64,000 nt of DNA from Streptomyces sp. PTY087I2 (GTDB lineage Bacteria; Actinomycetota; Actinomycetes; Streptomycetales; Streptomycetaceae), in assembly GCF_001687325.1 (NCBI RefSeq), contig NZ_LZRD01000013.1, positions 124,001-188,000 of the forward strand. The letters are read 5' to 3'. A program made the position numbers and the translations under genes. Under the pieces are notes generated by a model that did not search any database, was not told the origin of the DNA, and worked only from the letters and a program-made list of their open reading frames with translations. Every line of letters starts with the position of its first letter. Position 1 is the stretch's first letter. This document shows positions 7,831 to 15,850 of the stretch, piece after piece.

Positions 7831-8841
7831 TCAGCCCGCGCGGTGCACCACCGCGTCGCACAGCTCCTCCAGCGCGGCCTTCGCATACCCCTCGGGCAGC
7901 GGGGCGAGCGTGGCGCGCGCCTCCTGGGCGTAGCGCACGGTGTCCTGGCGGGCCTGCTCCAGCGCCGGGTGGGCGCGCAGCCGGCGCAGCACCTCGGCCA
8001 GGGCGTCGTCGCTGCTCAGGTCGCCGTCGAGCAGTTCCACGAGCTCCAGGTCGTCGGGCTTGCCGTCGGCCGCCGCCTGGGCGCGCAGCCGCAGGACCGG
8101 GAGCGTCGCGATGCCCTCGCGCAGGTCGGTGCCGGGGGTCTTGCCGGACTCGTGGGAGTCGGAGGCGATGTCGAGGACGTCGTCGGCGAGCTGGAAGGCG
8201 ATGCCGAGCCGTTCCCCGTACTGGGTGAGGACGTCCACGGTCCGCTCGTCGGCGCCGGACATCATCGCCCCGAACCGGCCGGAGACGGCGACCAGCGAAC
8301 CGGTCTTGCCGCTGAGCACGTCGAGGTAGTGGTCGACCGGGTCGCGGCCGTCGCGCGGGCCCGCGGTCTCCAGGATCTGGCCGGTGACGAGCCGTTCGAA
8401 GGCCTCCGCCTGGATGCGGACGGCCTCGGGGCCGAGGTCGGCCAGGATGTGGGAGGCGCGGGCGAAGAGGAAGTCGCCGGTGAGGACGGCGACCGAGTTG
8501 CCCCAGCGGGTGTTGGCGCTGGGCACCCCGCGCCGCACGTCGGCCTCGTCCATCACGTCGTCGTGGTACAGCGTGGCCAGGTGGGTCAGCTCGACGACGA
8601 CGGCCGCGGGGACGACTCCCGGCGCGTCGGGGTCCCCGAACTGTGACGCGAGCATGACCAGCAAGGGACGGAACCTCTTGCCACCGGCGCGCACCAGGTG
8701 CTGCGCGGCGTCCGTGATGAAGGGGACGTCGCTCTTGGTGGCTTCGAGCAGCCCTGCCTCGACAGCGGCCAGGCCCGACTGGACATCGGCCTCAAGAGCC
8801 TGGTCCCGCACGTGCAGTCCGAACGGCCCGACGACGGTCAC
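7831..8841 (-). CDS. Long-chain polyprenyl diphosphate synthase
   Basis: This 336-residue trans-prenyltransferase condenses isopentenyl diphosphate units into a long chain, most likely the menaquinone side chain. The two aspartate-rich metal sites are present: DDVMD at about residues 94-98 and DDVLD at about 219-223. GGKRFRPLL provides the diphosphate-binding lysine and arginine. Small residues before the first Asp-rich motif fit a long-chain synthase. The gene is near the complex I operon and other menaquinone genes, which supports a role in quinone tail formation. Product length cannot be read from sequence. Confidence 0.9.
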   Translation of the reverse strand: MTVVGPFGLHVRDQALEADVQSGLAAVEAGLLEATKSDVPFITDAAQHLVRAGGKRFRPLLVMLASQFGDPDAPGVVPAAVVVELTHLATLYHDDVMDEADVRRGVPSANTRWGNSVAVLTGDFLFARASHILADLGPEAVRIQAEAFERLVTGQILETAGPRDGRDPVDHYLDVLSGKTGSLVAVSGRFGAMMSGADERTVDVLTQYGERLGIAFQLADDVLDIASDSHESGKTPGTDLREGIATLPVLRLRAQAAADGKPDDLELVELLDGDLSSDDALAEVLRRLRAHPALEQARQDTVRYAQEARATLAPLPEGYAKAALEELCDAVVHRAG

Positions 8842-9000
8842 GGGGACATCTCCTGTCTGCTGACGATCACACTCAATGTCGATGTGTCGCTGTCTCTCCT
8901 TGCAACTTCAGCGTATCCGGTCCGCTATGGATCACCGTGGGCGGCTTCCCATCACCGCCGGTATGTTCGTGATCAGCTCATACGATCAGGAGTCTCCGTT

Positions 9001-10500
9001 TTGTCCCACAGCACCGCCGCCACCGAGCCGGCCCAGCCCCCGCCCGAGGACGACCACGCCTTCTTCGGTCAGCCTCGGGGGCTGATGACCCTCTCCGGCC
9101 TGGAGGTCTGGGAACGGTTCTCGTTCCTGGGCATGCAGGCGATCCTGGTGCTGTTCTTCGCCGACACCGTGGCGAACGGCGGCATGGCGATGGACCCCGG
9201 CACGGCCGCCTCCGTCGCCGCCGCCTACGGGACGCTGGTCTATCTGGTCTCCGTGGCGGGCGGCTGGCTGGCCGACCGGATCCTCGGCTCGTACCGGGCC
9301 GTGCTCTACGGCGGCATCCTCATCGCCTGCGGCCACTACTCCATGGCCGTCCCCACCGACGCGATGACCTGGGTGGGCCTCGGCCTGATCAGCGCCGGAA
9401 CGGGCCTGCTCAAGCCCAATGTGGCCGCCATGGTCGGCAAGCTCTACCGCACCGACGACGAACGGCGCGACGCCGGCTTCGCCCTCTACTACATGGGCAT
9501 CAACATCGGCGCGTTCGCCGGACCGCTGATCACCGGCTGGCTCGGCGAGCACTGGAGCTGGCACTGGGGTTTCTCGGCCGCCGCGGTCGGCATGACCTTC
9601 GGTCTGATCCAGTACGTCGCGGGCCGCCGTCACCTGGCCGGGCGTAAGCACGCGGCCGAATTCGCGCTGGCCCCCGACGCGATGCGCCGCGCGGTCCGGC
9701 TCATCGTCGGCGGGGCGGTCGTGGTCGCCCTCGTCGCCACCGCGCTGGCCCTGGCGGGCTGGCTGACGATGGACCGGTTCGTCGATGTGCTCACCGTCAT
9801 CTCGGTGATCGCCCCGGTCGTCTACTTCGTGGTGATGTTCCGCTCCCCCCGGGTCACCGCCGAGGAACGCGGCAGGCTCCGCCCGTACGTCGTCCTCTTC
9901 CTCGGGTCCGTCGTCTTCAACTTCATCCTCTTCCAGGCGTACTCGACGATGATGCTCCTCGCGTCGACCAACGCCCGGACCGAGATCCTCGGCTTCACCT
10001 TCCCGGCCAGCTGGTACGCCTCCGCGCTCGGCGCCTTCGAGGTGGCGCTCGCCCCGGTCGTCGCCGCCGTCTGGGCCCGGATGGGCACCCGCCAGCCGCA
10101 CGCCTCCAACAAGATCGCGTTCGGCGTGATCCTCGGCGGGCTCTCCTTCCTCCTGATGGTCCTGCCGACCTCCGGGCACGCGAGCGACACGTACCGCATG
10201 GCGGCCTGGTGGATCGTCGGCTCGTACCTGCTGCTCGGGCTCGGCGACATCCTGCTGGAGACCTCCGGCATGTCCGCCACCACCAAGCTCGCCCCGAAGG
10301 CCTTCGCCAGCCAGACGATGGCGCTGTGGTTCCTCTCCCTCGCCCTGGCCAACGGCATCCAGGCCCAGATCGTGAAGCTGTACGGCGAGGTCTCCAACCC
10401 CGCGTACTTCGGCGTCAACGGGGCGATCGCGGTGGCGGCCGGTGTGGCGATGATCCTGGCCGCGCCCTGGCTGAAACGCACCATGCACCCCGTCCACTGA
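9001..10500 (+). CDS. Proton-dependent oligopeptide transporter (POT/PTR family)
   Basis: This 499-residue major-facilitator protein imports di- and tripeptides with protons. The family signature is clear at the N-terminus: PRGLMTLSGLEVWERFSFLG is the ExxERFxYYG-type motif of helix 1. About 12-14 membrane helices follow. I place the start at the TTG at 9001, because CAGGAG lies 8 bases upstream and no ATG or GTG in frame is closer to the motif. The frame is open further upstream but overlaps the divergent prenyl synthase promoter. It is probably a single-gene unit. Confidence 0.9.
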   Translation: MSHSTAATEPAQPPPEDDHAFFGQPRGLMTLSGLEVWERFSFLGMQAILVLFFADTVANGGMAMDPGTAASVAAAYGTLVYLVSVAGGWLADRILGSYRAVLYGGILIACGHYSMAVPTDAMTWVGLGLISAGTGLLKPNVAAMVGKLYRTDDERRDAGFALYYMGINIGAFAGPLITGWLGEHWSWHWGFSAAAVGMTFGLIQYVAGRRHLAGRKHAAEFALAPDAMRRAVRLIVGGAVVVALVATALALAGWLTMDRFVDVLTVISVIAPVVYFVVMFRSPRVTAEERGRLRPYVVLFLGSVVFNFILFQAYSTMMLLASTNARTEILGFTFPASWYASALGAFEVALAPVVAAVWARMGTRQPHASNKIAFGVILGGLSFLLMVLPTSGHASDTYRMAAWWIVGSYLLLGLGDILLETSGMSATTKLAPKAFASQTMALWFLSLALANGIQAQIVKLYGEVSNPAYFGVNGAIAVAAGVAMILAAPWLKRTMHPVH

Positions 10501-10582
10501 CCCGTACGCCTCACACACCCCCGCTCCCGCCCACTGCCCCGTACGCCCGCTCGAAGCACCCCGTCCCCCACCGAGGTGGCCC

Positions 10583-12577
10583 ATGAACATCACGACCGAG
10601 TTCCCGTACGAGACCACCCACGAGGACGTCCGTATCCCGCTGCCCGACGGCACCCGGCTCTACGCCCGGATCTGGCGGCCGCTGACCGACGAACCGGTCC
10701 CCGCCCTGCTGGAGTACCTGCCCTACCGGCTGAGCGACTGGACCGCGCCGCGCGACTGGCAGCGCCACCCCTGGTACGCGGGCCACGGCTACGCCTCCGT
10801 ACGGGTCGACGTCCGGGGGCACGGCAACAGCGAGGGGCTGCCGGGCGACGAGTACGACGCGCAGGAGCTGGCCGACGGGGTCGCCGTCGTCCACTGGCTG
10901 GCCCAGCAGGAGTGGTGCTCGGGCCGGGTCGGGATGTTCGGGATCTCCTGGGGCGGCTTCAACTCGCTCCAGATCGCCGCGCTCGCCCCCGAGCCGCTGA
11001 AGGCGATCGTGACCGTCTGCTCGGCCGACGACCGCTACGACAACGACGTGCACTACATGGGCGGCTCGGTTCTCGCCGTGGACATGCACGCCTGGGCCGC
11101 CACCATGCTCGCCTTCGTCTGCCGCCCGCCGGACCCGGCGCAGACCGGCGACGACTGGCGGGAGATGTGGCTGAAGCGGCTGGAGGCCGTCGAGCCCTTC
11201 AGCCACACCTGGCTCGCCCACCAGAGCCGCGACGCCTACTGGAAGCACGGCAGCGTCTGCGAGGACTACGGCGCGATCAAGGCGAGCGTCCTCGCGGTCG
11301 GCGGCTGGCACGACCCGTACCGCGACACCGTCCTCAGGCTCGTCGAGCACCTGGACCCCGGGCAGGTGCGCGGGATCATCGGCCCGTGGTCGCACCAGTA
11401 CCCCGACCGGGGGCTGCCGCCGGGGCCCGCGATCGGCTTCCTCCAGGAGACGCTGCGCTGGTGGGACCAGCACCTGAAGGGCAAGGAGACGGGCGTGATG
11501 CGGGAGCCGCTGCTGCGGTCCTGGATCAGCGGCTCGCACCCGCCCGCCACGGTGTACGAGACGCTGCCCGGCCGCTGGGTCGGGGACGCCTCCTGGCCCT
11601 CGGAGAACGTGAACCCGGCGGCGTACGCCCTCCAGGGCGGCGAGCGGATCGTCGCCTCGCCGCAGCAGACCGGCCTGGACGCGGGCCGCTTCTTCCCGTT
11701 CGGCAACGAGGCCGACCTGCCGCCGGACCAGCGGGACGAGGACGCCAAGTCGGTGTCGTTCGAATTCCCCGTCACGGACGCGCCGATCGAGATCCTCGGC
11801 CGCCCCCGGGTGAAGCTCCGCCTCCGGATGGACGTGCCGCGCGGCCAGGCCATCGCCCGGCTCTGCGACGTCGCCCCCGACGGCGCCTCGACGCTGGTGA
11901 CCCGGGGCGTCCTCAACCTCGCCGCCCGGCACGGCCGCGACCGCACCGACGACTGGCCGGCCGGGGAGACCGAGGACGTGGTCTTCGACCTCAACGCGAT
12001 CGGCCACACCTTCCCGCCCGGCCACCGCATCCGGATCGCGATCTCCTCCGCGTACTGGCCCTGGATCTGGCCGCAGGCCGGTTCGGCGGGCTTCACCCTG
12101 GACGCCGACGGGAGCTTCGTCGAGCTGCCGGTGCGCCGCCACACCGAGGACCCGTCGATCACCTTCGGCGAACCGGAACAGTCCGAACCGCTCGGTGTGG
12201 TCTACCCGGTCACCCTGGAGGAGCCGCGCCCCGAACGCCTCGTCGTCCGCGATGTCGCCAAGGGCGAATGGCGCCTGGAGGTCGACCCCCGCTACGGCGG
12301 TACGCGCGTCTACCCCGACGGCCTCGAATTCACCGAGGACGCCCTGGAGACGTACACGATCCAGCAGGACGACCCGCTCTCCGCACGCACCCGCAGCGAC
12401 TGGGCGATCCGGCTGCACCGGCCGGAGATGTCCTGGGACGTCCGCATCGAGACCCGCTCCGAGATCGCGGCCGACGAGCACGACTTCATCACCTCCGACG
12501 AGGTGATCTGCAAGGACGGCGAGGAGGTCGTCTTCCACCGCACCTGGGAGAAGCGCATTCCGCGCACGGCGGGCTGA
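10583..12577 (+). CDS. CocE/NonD family acyl hydrolase (X-Pro dipeptidyl-peptidase fold)
   Basis: This 664-residue alpha/beta hydrolase resembles cocaine esterase and Xaa-Pro peptidases. The nucleophile elbow is GISWGGF with Ser122. An early stretch, VRVDVRGHGNSEG, holds the oxyanion-hole strand. The C-terminal third (from about residue 410) is the jelly-roll domain seen in these enzymes. No signal peptide is visible, so it is probably cytoplasmic. It lies 82 bases after the peptide transporter and may share its transcript, which would suit a peptidase or esterase acting on imported compounds. The substrate is not determined. Confidence 0.85.
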   Translation: MNITTEFPYETTHEDVRIPLPDGTRLYARIWRPLTDEPVPALLEYLPYRLSDWTAPRDWQRHPWYAGHGYASVRVDVRGHGNSEGLPGDEYDAQELADGVAVVHWLAQQEWCSGRVGMFGISWGGFNSLQIAALAPEPLKAIVTVCSADDRYDNDVHYMGGSVLAVDMHAWAATMLAFVCRPPDPAQTGDDWREMWLKRLEAVEPFSHTWLAHQSRDAYWKHGSVCEDYGAIKASVLAVGGWHDPYRDTVLRLVEHLDPGQVRGIIGPWSHQYPDRGLPPGPAIGFLQETLRWWDQHLKGKETGVMREPLLRSWISGSHPPATVYETLPGRWVGDASWPSENVNPAAYALQGGERIVASPQQTGLDAGRFFPFGNEADLPPDQRDEDAKSVSFEFPVTDAPIEILGRPRVKLRLRMDVPRGQAIARLCDVAPDGASTLVTRGVLNLAARHGRDRTDDWPAGETEDVVFDLNAIGHTFPPGHRIRIAISSAYWPWIWPQAGSAGFTLDADGSFVELPVRRHTEDPSITFGEPEQSEPLGVVYPVTLEEPRPERLVVRDVAKGEWRLEVDPRYGGTRVYPDGLEFTEDALETYTIQQDDPLSARTRSDWAIRLHRPEMSWDVRIETRSEIAADEHDFITSDEVICKDGEEVVFHRTWEKRIPRTAG

Positions 12578-12612
12578 GCGGCGGACTTGTCTCCCGCTCG
12601 ATGTTTCCGGCT

Positions 12613-12641
12613 CGGTTCCCCCGGATTTCTCGGGGGAACCG
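12613..12641 (+). terminator. Rho-independent-type hairpin after the CocE gene
   Basis: CGGTTCCCCCG (12613-12623) and CGGGGGAACCG (12631-12641) form a perfect 11-bp stem with a 7-base loop, 35 bases past the stop of the hydrolase gene and ahead of the fahA promoter region. Confidence 0.75.
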
Positions 12642-12762
12642 GCGGTAACCGATGAACTTTCCGGGCAATACGCACAGTTGGGGATGGTCAGGGCACTGCC
12701 GCTGGGTAGGAGCCCCGACGTAACGTGTCCCCAACGCGACCTGGAAAGCGAGGCAGCACCAC

Positions 12763-13992
12763 ATGCCCGAGCAGAGCAGCCCGCTCGATCTGGCCGAGGG
12801 CGACCCCTTCGGCCCGCACAACCTTCCGTACGGTGTGTTCTCCACCCCCGACCACCCCGACGTCCGCCGGGTCGGCGTCCGCATCGGCAACCACGTCCTG
12901 GACGCCGGGGCCGCCGCCCACGCGCTGGGCTCCCCGTACGCGGGGCTGCTGGCACAGCCGAGCCTGACGCCGCTGCTCGCGGCGGGCCGCACCGCCTGGA
13001 GCGATGTGCGCCGCGCGCTCACCGCCTGGCTGACCGTCCCCGCCCACCGCGCGGACATCGAGCCGCTGCTGCACCCGGTGGACGCGGTCACCCTGCACCT
13101 GCCGTACGAAGTGGCGGACTACGTCGACTTCTACGCCAGCGAGCACCACGCCACCAACGTCGGCAAGATCTTCCGGCCGGACGGCGACGCGCTCACCCCC
13201 AACTGGAAGCACCTGCCGATCGGCTACCACGGCCGCTCCGGCACCGTCGTGGTCTCCGGCACCGACGTCGTACGCCCCAGCGGCCAGCGCAAGGCCCCCA
13301 CCGACCCGACCCCCGTCTTCGGGCCCTCGGTGAAGCTCGACATCGAGGCCGAGGTCGGCTTCGTCGTCGGCGTCCCCTCCGCGCACGGCACCCCGGTCCC
13401 GCTGGCCGACTTCCGCGAGCACGTCTTCGGGCTCTTCCTCCTCAACGACTGGTCCGCGCGCGACCTCCAGGCCTGGGAGTACGTGCCGCTCGGCCCGTTC
13501 CTCGGCAAGTCCTTCGCCACCTCCGTCTCCGCCTGGGTCACCCCGCTGGAGGCCCTGGACGCGGCCCGCACCGCGCCCCCGGCCCGCGACTTCCCGCTCC
13601 TCCCCTACCTCGACGACGCGAACGAGGAAGAGCCGGGCGGCTTCGACATCCGGATCACCGTCGAGATCAACGGCCAGGTCGTCGCCGAGCCGCCGTTCGC
13701 CTCGATGTACTGGACGGCGGCCCAGCAGCTCGCGCACATGACGGTGAACGGCGCGTCGCTGCGCACGGGCGATCTGTACGGCTCCGGCACGGTCAGCGGC
13801 CCCGAGCCGGCCCAGCGCGGCTCGCTTCTGGAGCTGACGTGGAACGGCCGCGACGCGCTCGAACTGGCCGAGGGCAAGCGGACGTTCCTGGAGGACGGCG
13901 ACACGGTCACGCTGACCGCCTGGGCCCCGGGCCCGCACGGCACCCGCGTGGGCCTCGGCGATGTGACCGGAAGGATCGTCACCGCGCCATGA
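12763..13992 (+). CDS. fahA: Fumarylacetoacetase
   Basis: This 409-residue enzyme cleaves 4-fumarylacetoacetate to fumarate and acetoacetate, the last step of tyrosine and homogentisate breakdown. The N-terminal SH3-like domain spans about residues 1-120. The catalytic domain has the family stretches FYASEHHATNVGKIF, IGYHGRSGTVVVSG, IEAEVGFVVG, LLNDWSARDLQAWEYVPLGPF and the late metal-site region ARGSLLELTWNG-like sequence. The ATG at 12763 is preceded by GAGG. It is a stand-alone catabolic gene here; no other homogentisate pathway gene is adjacent. The next gene overlaps its stop by ATGA. Confidence 0.95.
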   Translation: MPEQSSPLDLAEGDPFGPHNLPYGVFSTPDHPDVRRVGVRIGNHVLDAGAAAHALGSPYAGLLAQPSLTPLLAAGRTAWSDVRRALTAWLTVPAHRADIEPLLHPVDAVTLHLPYEVADYVDFYASEHHATNVGKIFRPDGDALTPNWKHLPIGYHGRSGTVVVSGTDVVRPSGQRKAPTDPTPVFGPSVKLDIEAEVGFVVGVPSAHGTPVPLADFREHVFGLFLLNDWSARDLQAWEYVPLGPFLGKSFATSVSAWVTPLEALDAARTAPPARDFPLLPYLDDANEEEPGGFDIRITVEINGQVVAEPPFASMYWTAAQQLAHMTVNGASLRTGDLYGSGTVSGPEPAQRGSLLELTWNGRDALELAEGKRTFLEDGDTVTLTAWAPGPHGTRVGLGDVTGRIVTAP

Positions 13993-14708
13993 CGCAGGAC
14001 GCCTCCGCTCTGACGCTGCCCGAGGAACTGCTTCTGCTGACGCTGGACCCGGAGCGCGGCAAACCGCTCTGCAACCGCACGTATCTGCGGTACGGCACAG
14101 CGGGGGCGGTCCTCGCCGAGCTGGAGCTCCAGGGCCGGATACGCGAGGAGCGCGGCCGGGTCCAGGTGGTCAACCCCCTGGACCCGGCCCACCCGCTGCT
14201 CGCGTCGCTGCTGACCACGCTCGACCCGCCGTCCGGCAAGAAGAAGCGCTTCCGCCCGGGGACCAGCGCCAAGGCGTGGATCCGGCTGTACGGCCGCAAC
14301 GCCGAGGAACGCCACCTGGACCACCTGGTGGAACGCGGCGTCCTGCGCCGCGAGACCCGCCGCTTCCTCGGCCTCTTCCCCTACCAGCGGCACTTCCCGG
14401 GCGACCCCGACCTGACGGGCGCGACCCGGTGGCACTTCGGCCAGGCGGAGTCCCGGGGCTTCCCGGACCAGCGCAGCCGCGCCCTGGCCGGCCTCGTCTC
14501 GGCAACGGGCCTGGCCGGCACCCTCACCACCACCGGCCGCGAGGGCCGCTCCACGATGAAGACCGTACGCCGCACCCTGTGGTTCGCCTCGGCGGTCCAC
14601 CACAACGTCCGCCAGAACCAGTCCAGCGGCGGAAGCAGCGACGGCGGCAGCAGCTGGAGCGACGGGGGCGGAGGGGGCGGAAGCAGCTGCGGAGGGGGCG
14701 GGGACTGA
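13989..14708 (+). CDS. GPP34-like protein (Golgi phosphoprotein 3 family)
   Basis: This 239-residue protein matches the bacterial GOLPH3/GPP34 family by its opening LTLPEELLLLTLDPERGK, the segment AGAVLAELELQGRI and the central LVERGVLRRE. In eukaryotes this fold binds phosphoinositide lipids; in actinomycetes the role is unknown. The last 35 residues are a Gly/Ser/Asp-rich tail with one cysteine, which is not part of the fold. The ATG overlaps the fahA stop as ATGA, and the stop overlaps the next start as TGATG, so the three genes are translationally coupled. Confidence 0.85.
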   Translation: MTQDASALTLPEELLLLTLDPERGKPLCNRTYLRYGTAGAVLAELELQGRIREERGRVQVVNPLDPAHPLLASLLTTLDPPSGKKKRFRPGTSAKAWIRLYGRNAEERHLDHLVERGVLRRETRRFLGLFPYQRHFPGDPDLTGATRWHFGQAESRGFPDQRSRALAGLVSATGLAGTLTTTGREGRSTMKTVRRTLWFASAVHHNVRQNQSSGGSSDGGSSWSDGGGGGGSSCGGGGD

Positions 14709-15067
14709 TGGAGATACCCGAGACCGGCACCGACGGGGAACCGGCCGGCGACCTGTCGGGGTGCCCTGCCTGCGGAAACCCTCCGGAACGGATCCTCGAC
14801 GGGCCGAATCTGCGCCCCCCGCACCAGCTGTGGTGGGAATGCCGCGCCTGCCGCTGGGTGGGCGTGCTGTTCACCCACAGCGGCCACCTGGCGACCATGC
14901 GGCGGCTCCAGGGCGACGAGGCGGACTGCGTGTTCTGCGGCTGGGAGGAGGAAAACGTCGTGGGCGAACCCTTCGAACGGAACGGCGAACGGCTGGACTG
15001 GCTGGTGTGCCTGGCCTGCGGCCGCAGCAACACCCGCCGCCTGGGCCGCATGGTGGACCCGGAGTAG
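14708..15067 (+). CDS. Small zinc-knuckle protein, function unknown
   Basis: This 119-residue protein has four CxxC-type knuckles: CPACG near residue 19, CRAC near 46, CVFCG near 75 and CLACG near 101. They could bind two zinc ions. Between them are aromatic stretches such as HQLWWECRACRWVGVLF. I recognise no named family. The start codon overlaps the stop of the GPP34-like gene by one base, so the two proteins are probably made together. The last codons and stop lie in a 46-bp sequence repeated after the Uma2 gene. Confidence 0.75.
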   Translation: MEIPETGTDGEPAGDLSGCPACGNPPERILDGPNLRPPHQLWWECRACRWVGVLFTHSGHLATMRRLQGDEADCVFCGWEEENVVGEPFERNGERLDWLVCLACGRSNTRRLGRMVDPE

Positions 15068-15100
15068 GTCTCACCGCCCTGTCGACACCGCCGCCCGGCC
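15055..15100. repeat. Left copy of a 46-bp direct repeat flanking the Uma2 gene
   Basis: These bases cover the last codons and stop of the zinc-knuckle gene plus 33 bases downstream. They recur at 15798-15843 with one mismatch (position 15092), an offset of 743 bases. The similarity stops sharply on both sides. Confidence 0.95.
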
Positions 15101-15201
15101 CCGTCACCTTGGCGAGAGGCGTTCACACGTTCGGGCCATCCGGATCCGGTTCCCGGCGGATACGCTGGTCGGGACCGCGAGACTCCTCGCATGGAGCACG
15201 G

Positions 15202-15810
15202 ATGAACGAGGACGACCAAACCTCCGAGCCTCAGTGGGCAGTCCCACCCGAGGGCGGCTGGACCGCCGATGACCTGGACACACTCCCGAATCTGCCGTCC
15301 CACACGGAGCTGATCGACGGGAGCCTGGTGTTCCCCTGCCCGCAGACGCTCTTCCACTCGCGCGCCATCAGCTTCTTCGGGGAACATCTGCGCGCCGCAG
15401 CTCTGCCCGGTACGCATACGATCAGCCGTTTCACCATCGACATCGATCGGCACAACCGTCCCGAACCCGATCTGATCGTCGTGCCCGAAAGGGTCATCCA
15501 GAGCATGGACCAGACACGGCTGCCCGCCGATTCCGTGCTGCTGACCGTCGAGGTCGTCTCCGAGGATTCAGTGACCCGCGACCGGGAGACCAAGCCCGTG
15601 AAGTACGCCCGCGCGACGATCCCCCACTACTGGCGGGTGGAGAACCACGACGGGCGAGCCGTGGTGTACGTCTTCGAGCGGGAGCCGGCCACCGGGGCGT
15701 ACACCTCGACCGGGATCTTCCACGACCGGATGAAGGTGTCGGTGCCGTTCCCCGTGGATCTGGACCTGACGGCGATCACGGCCCGCCGCCGGGCGGCGGA
15801 CCCGGAGTAG
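15202..15810 (+). CDS. Uma2 family endonuclease-like protein (DUF820)
   Basis: This 202-residue protein has the PD-(D/E)XK nuclease fold of the Uma2 family. Visible features are HTELIDGSLVF at the first strand, RPEPDLIVVP for the catalytic Asp, and VLLTVEVVSEDSVTRDRETKPVKYA for the Glu-x-Val and Lys part. The ATG at 15202 is preceded by GGAGCACGG. Base composition is less GC-skewed than its neighbours. The gene and its 5' leader lie between two copies of a 46-bp repeat, which suggests a secondary arrival by duplication or insertion. Uma2 genes are common in actinomycetes, often in many copies; their function is unclear. Confidence 0.85.
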   Translation: MNEDDQTSEPQWAVPPEGGWTADDLDTLPNLPSHTELIDGSLVFPCPQTLFHSRAISFFGEHLRAAALPGTHTISRFTIDIDRHNRPEPDLIVVPERVIQSMDQTRLPADSVLLTVEVVSEDSVTRDRETKPVKYARATIPHYWRVENHDGRAVVYVFEREPATGAYTSTGIFHDRMKVSVPFPVDLDLTAITARRRAADPE

Positions 15811-15843
15811 GTCTCACCGCCCTGTCGACACCGCTGCCCGGCC
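15798..15843. repeat. Right copy of the 46-bp direct repeat
   Basis: This copy supplies the last codons and stop of the Uma2 gene and 33 bases beyond. It is 45/46 identical to 15055-15100. Both genes therefore end in the same residues (DPE) and have the same 3' flank. Confidence 0.95.
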
Positions 15844-15850
15844 ACGCTCC

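Noticed and set aside
10511..12955. An 814-residue minus-strand frame opposite the CocE gene
   Set aside because: It is a high-GC antisense shadow. The plus-strand CocE protein has clear catalytic motifs and proper codon bias.
15055..15843. Insertion sequence around the Uma2 gene
   Set aside because: There is no transposase, no terminal inverted repeat and the 46-bp direct repeats are too long for a target-site duplication of a common element. A duplication or recombination event fits better.
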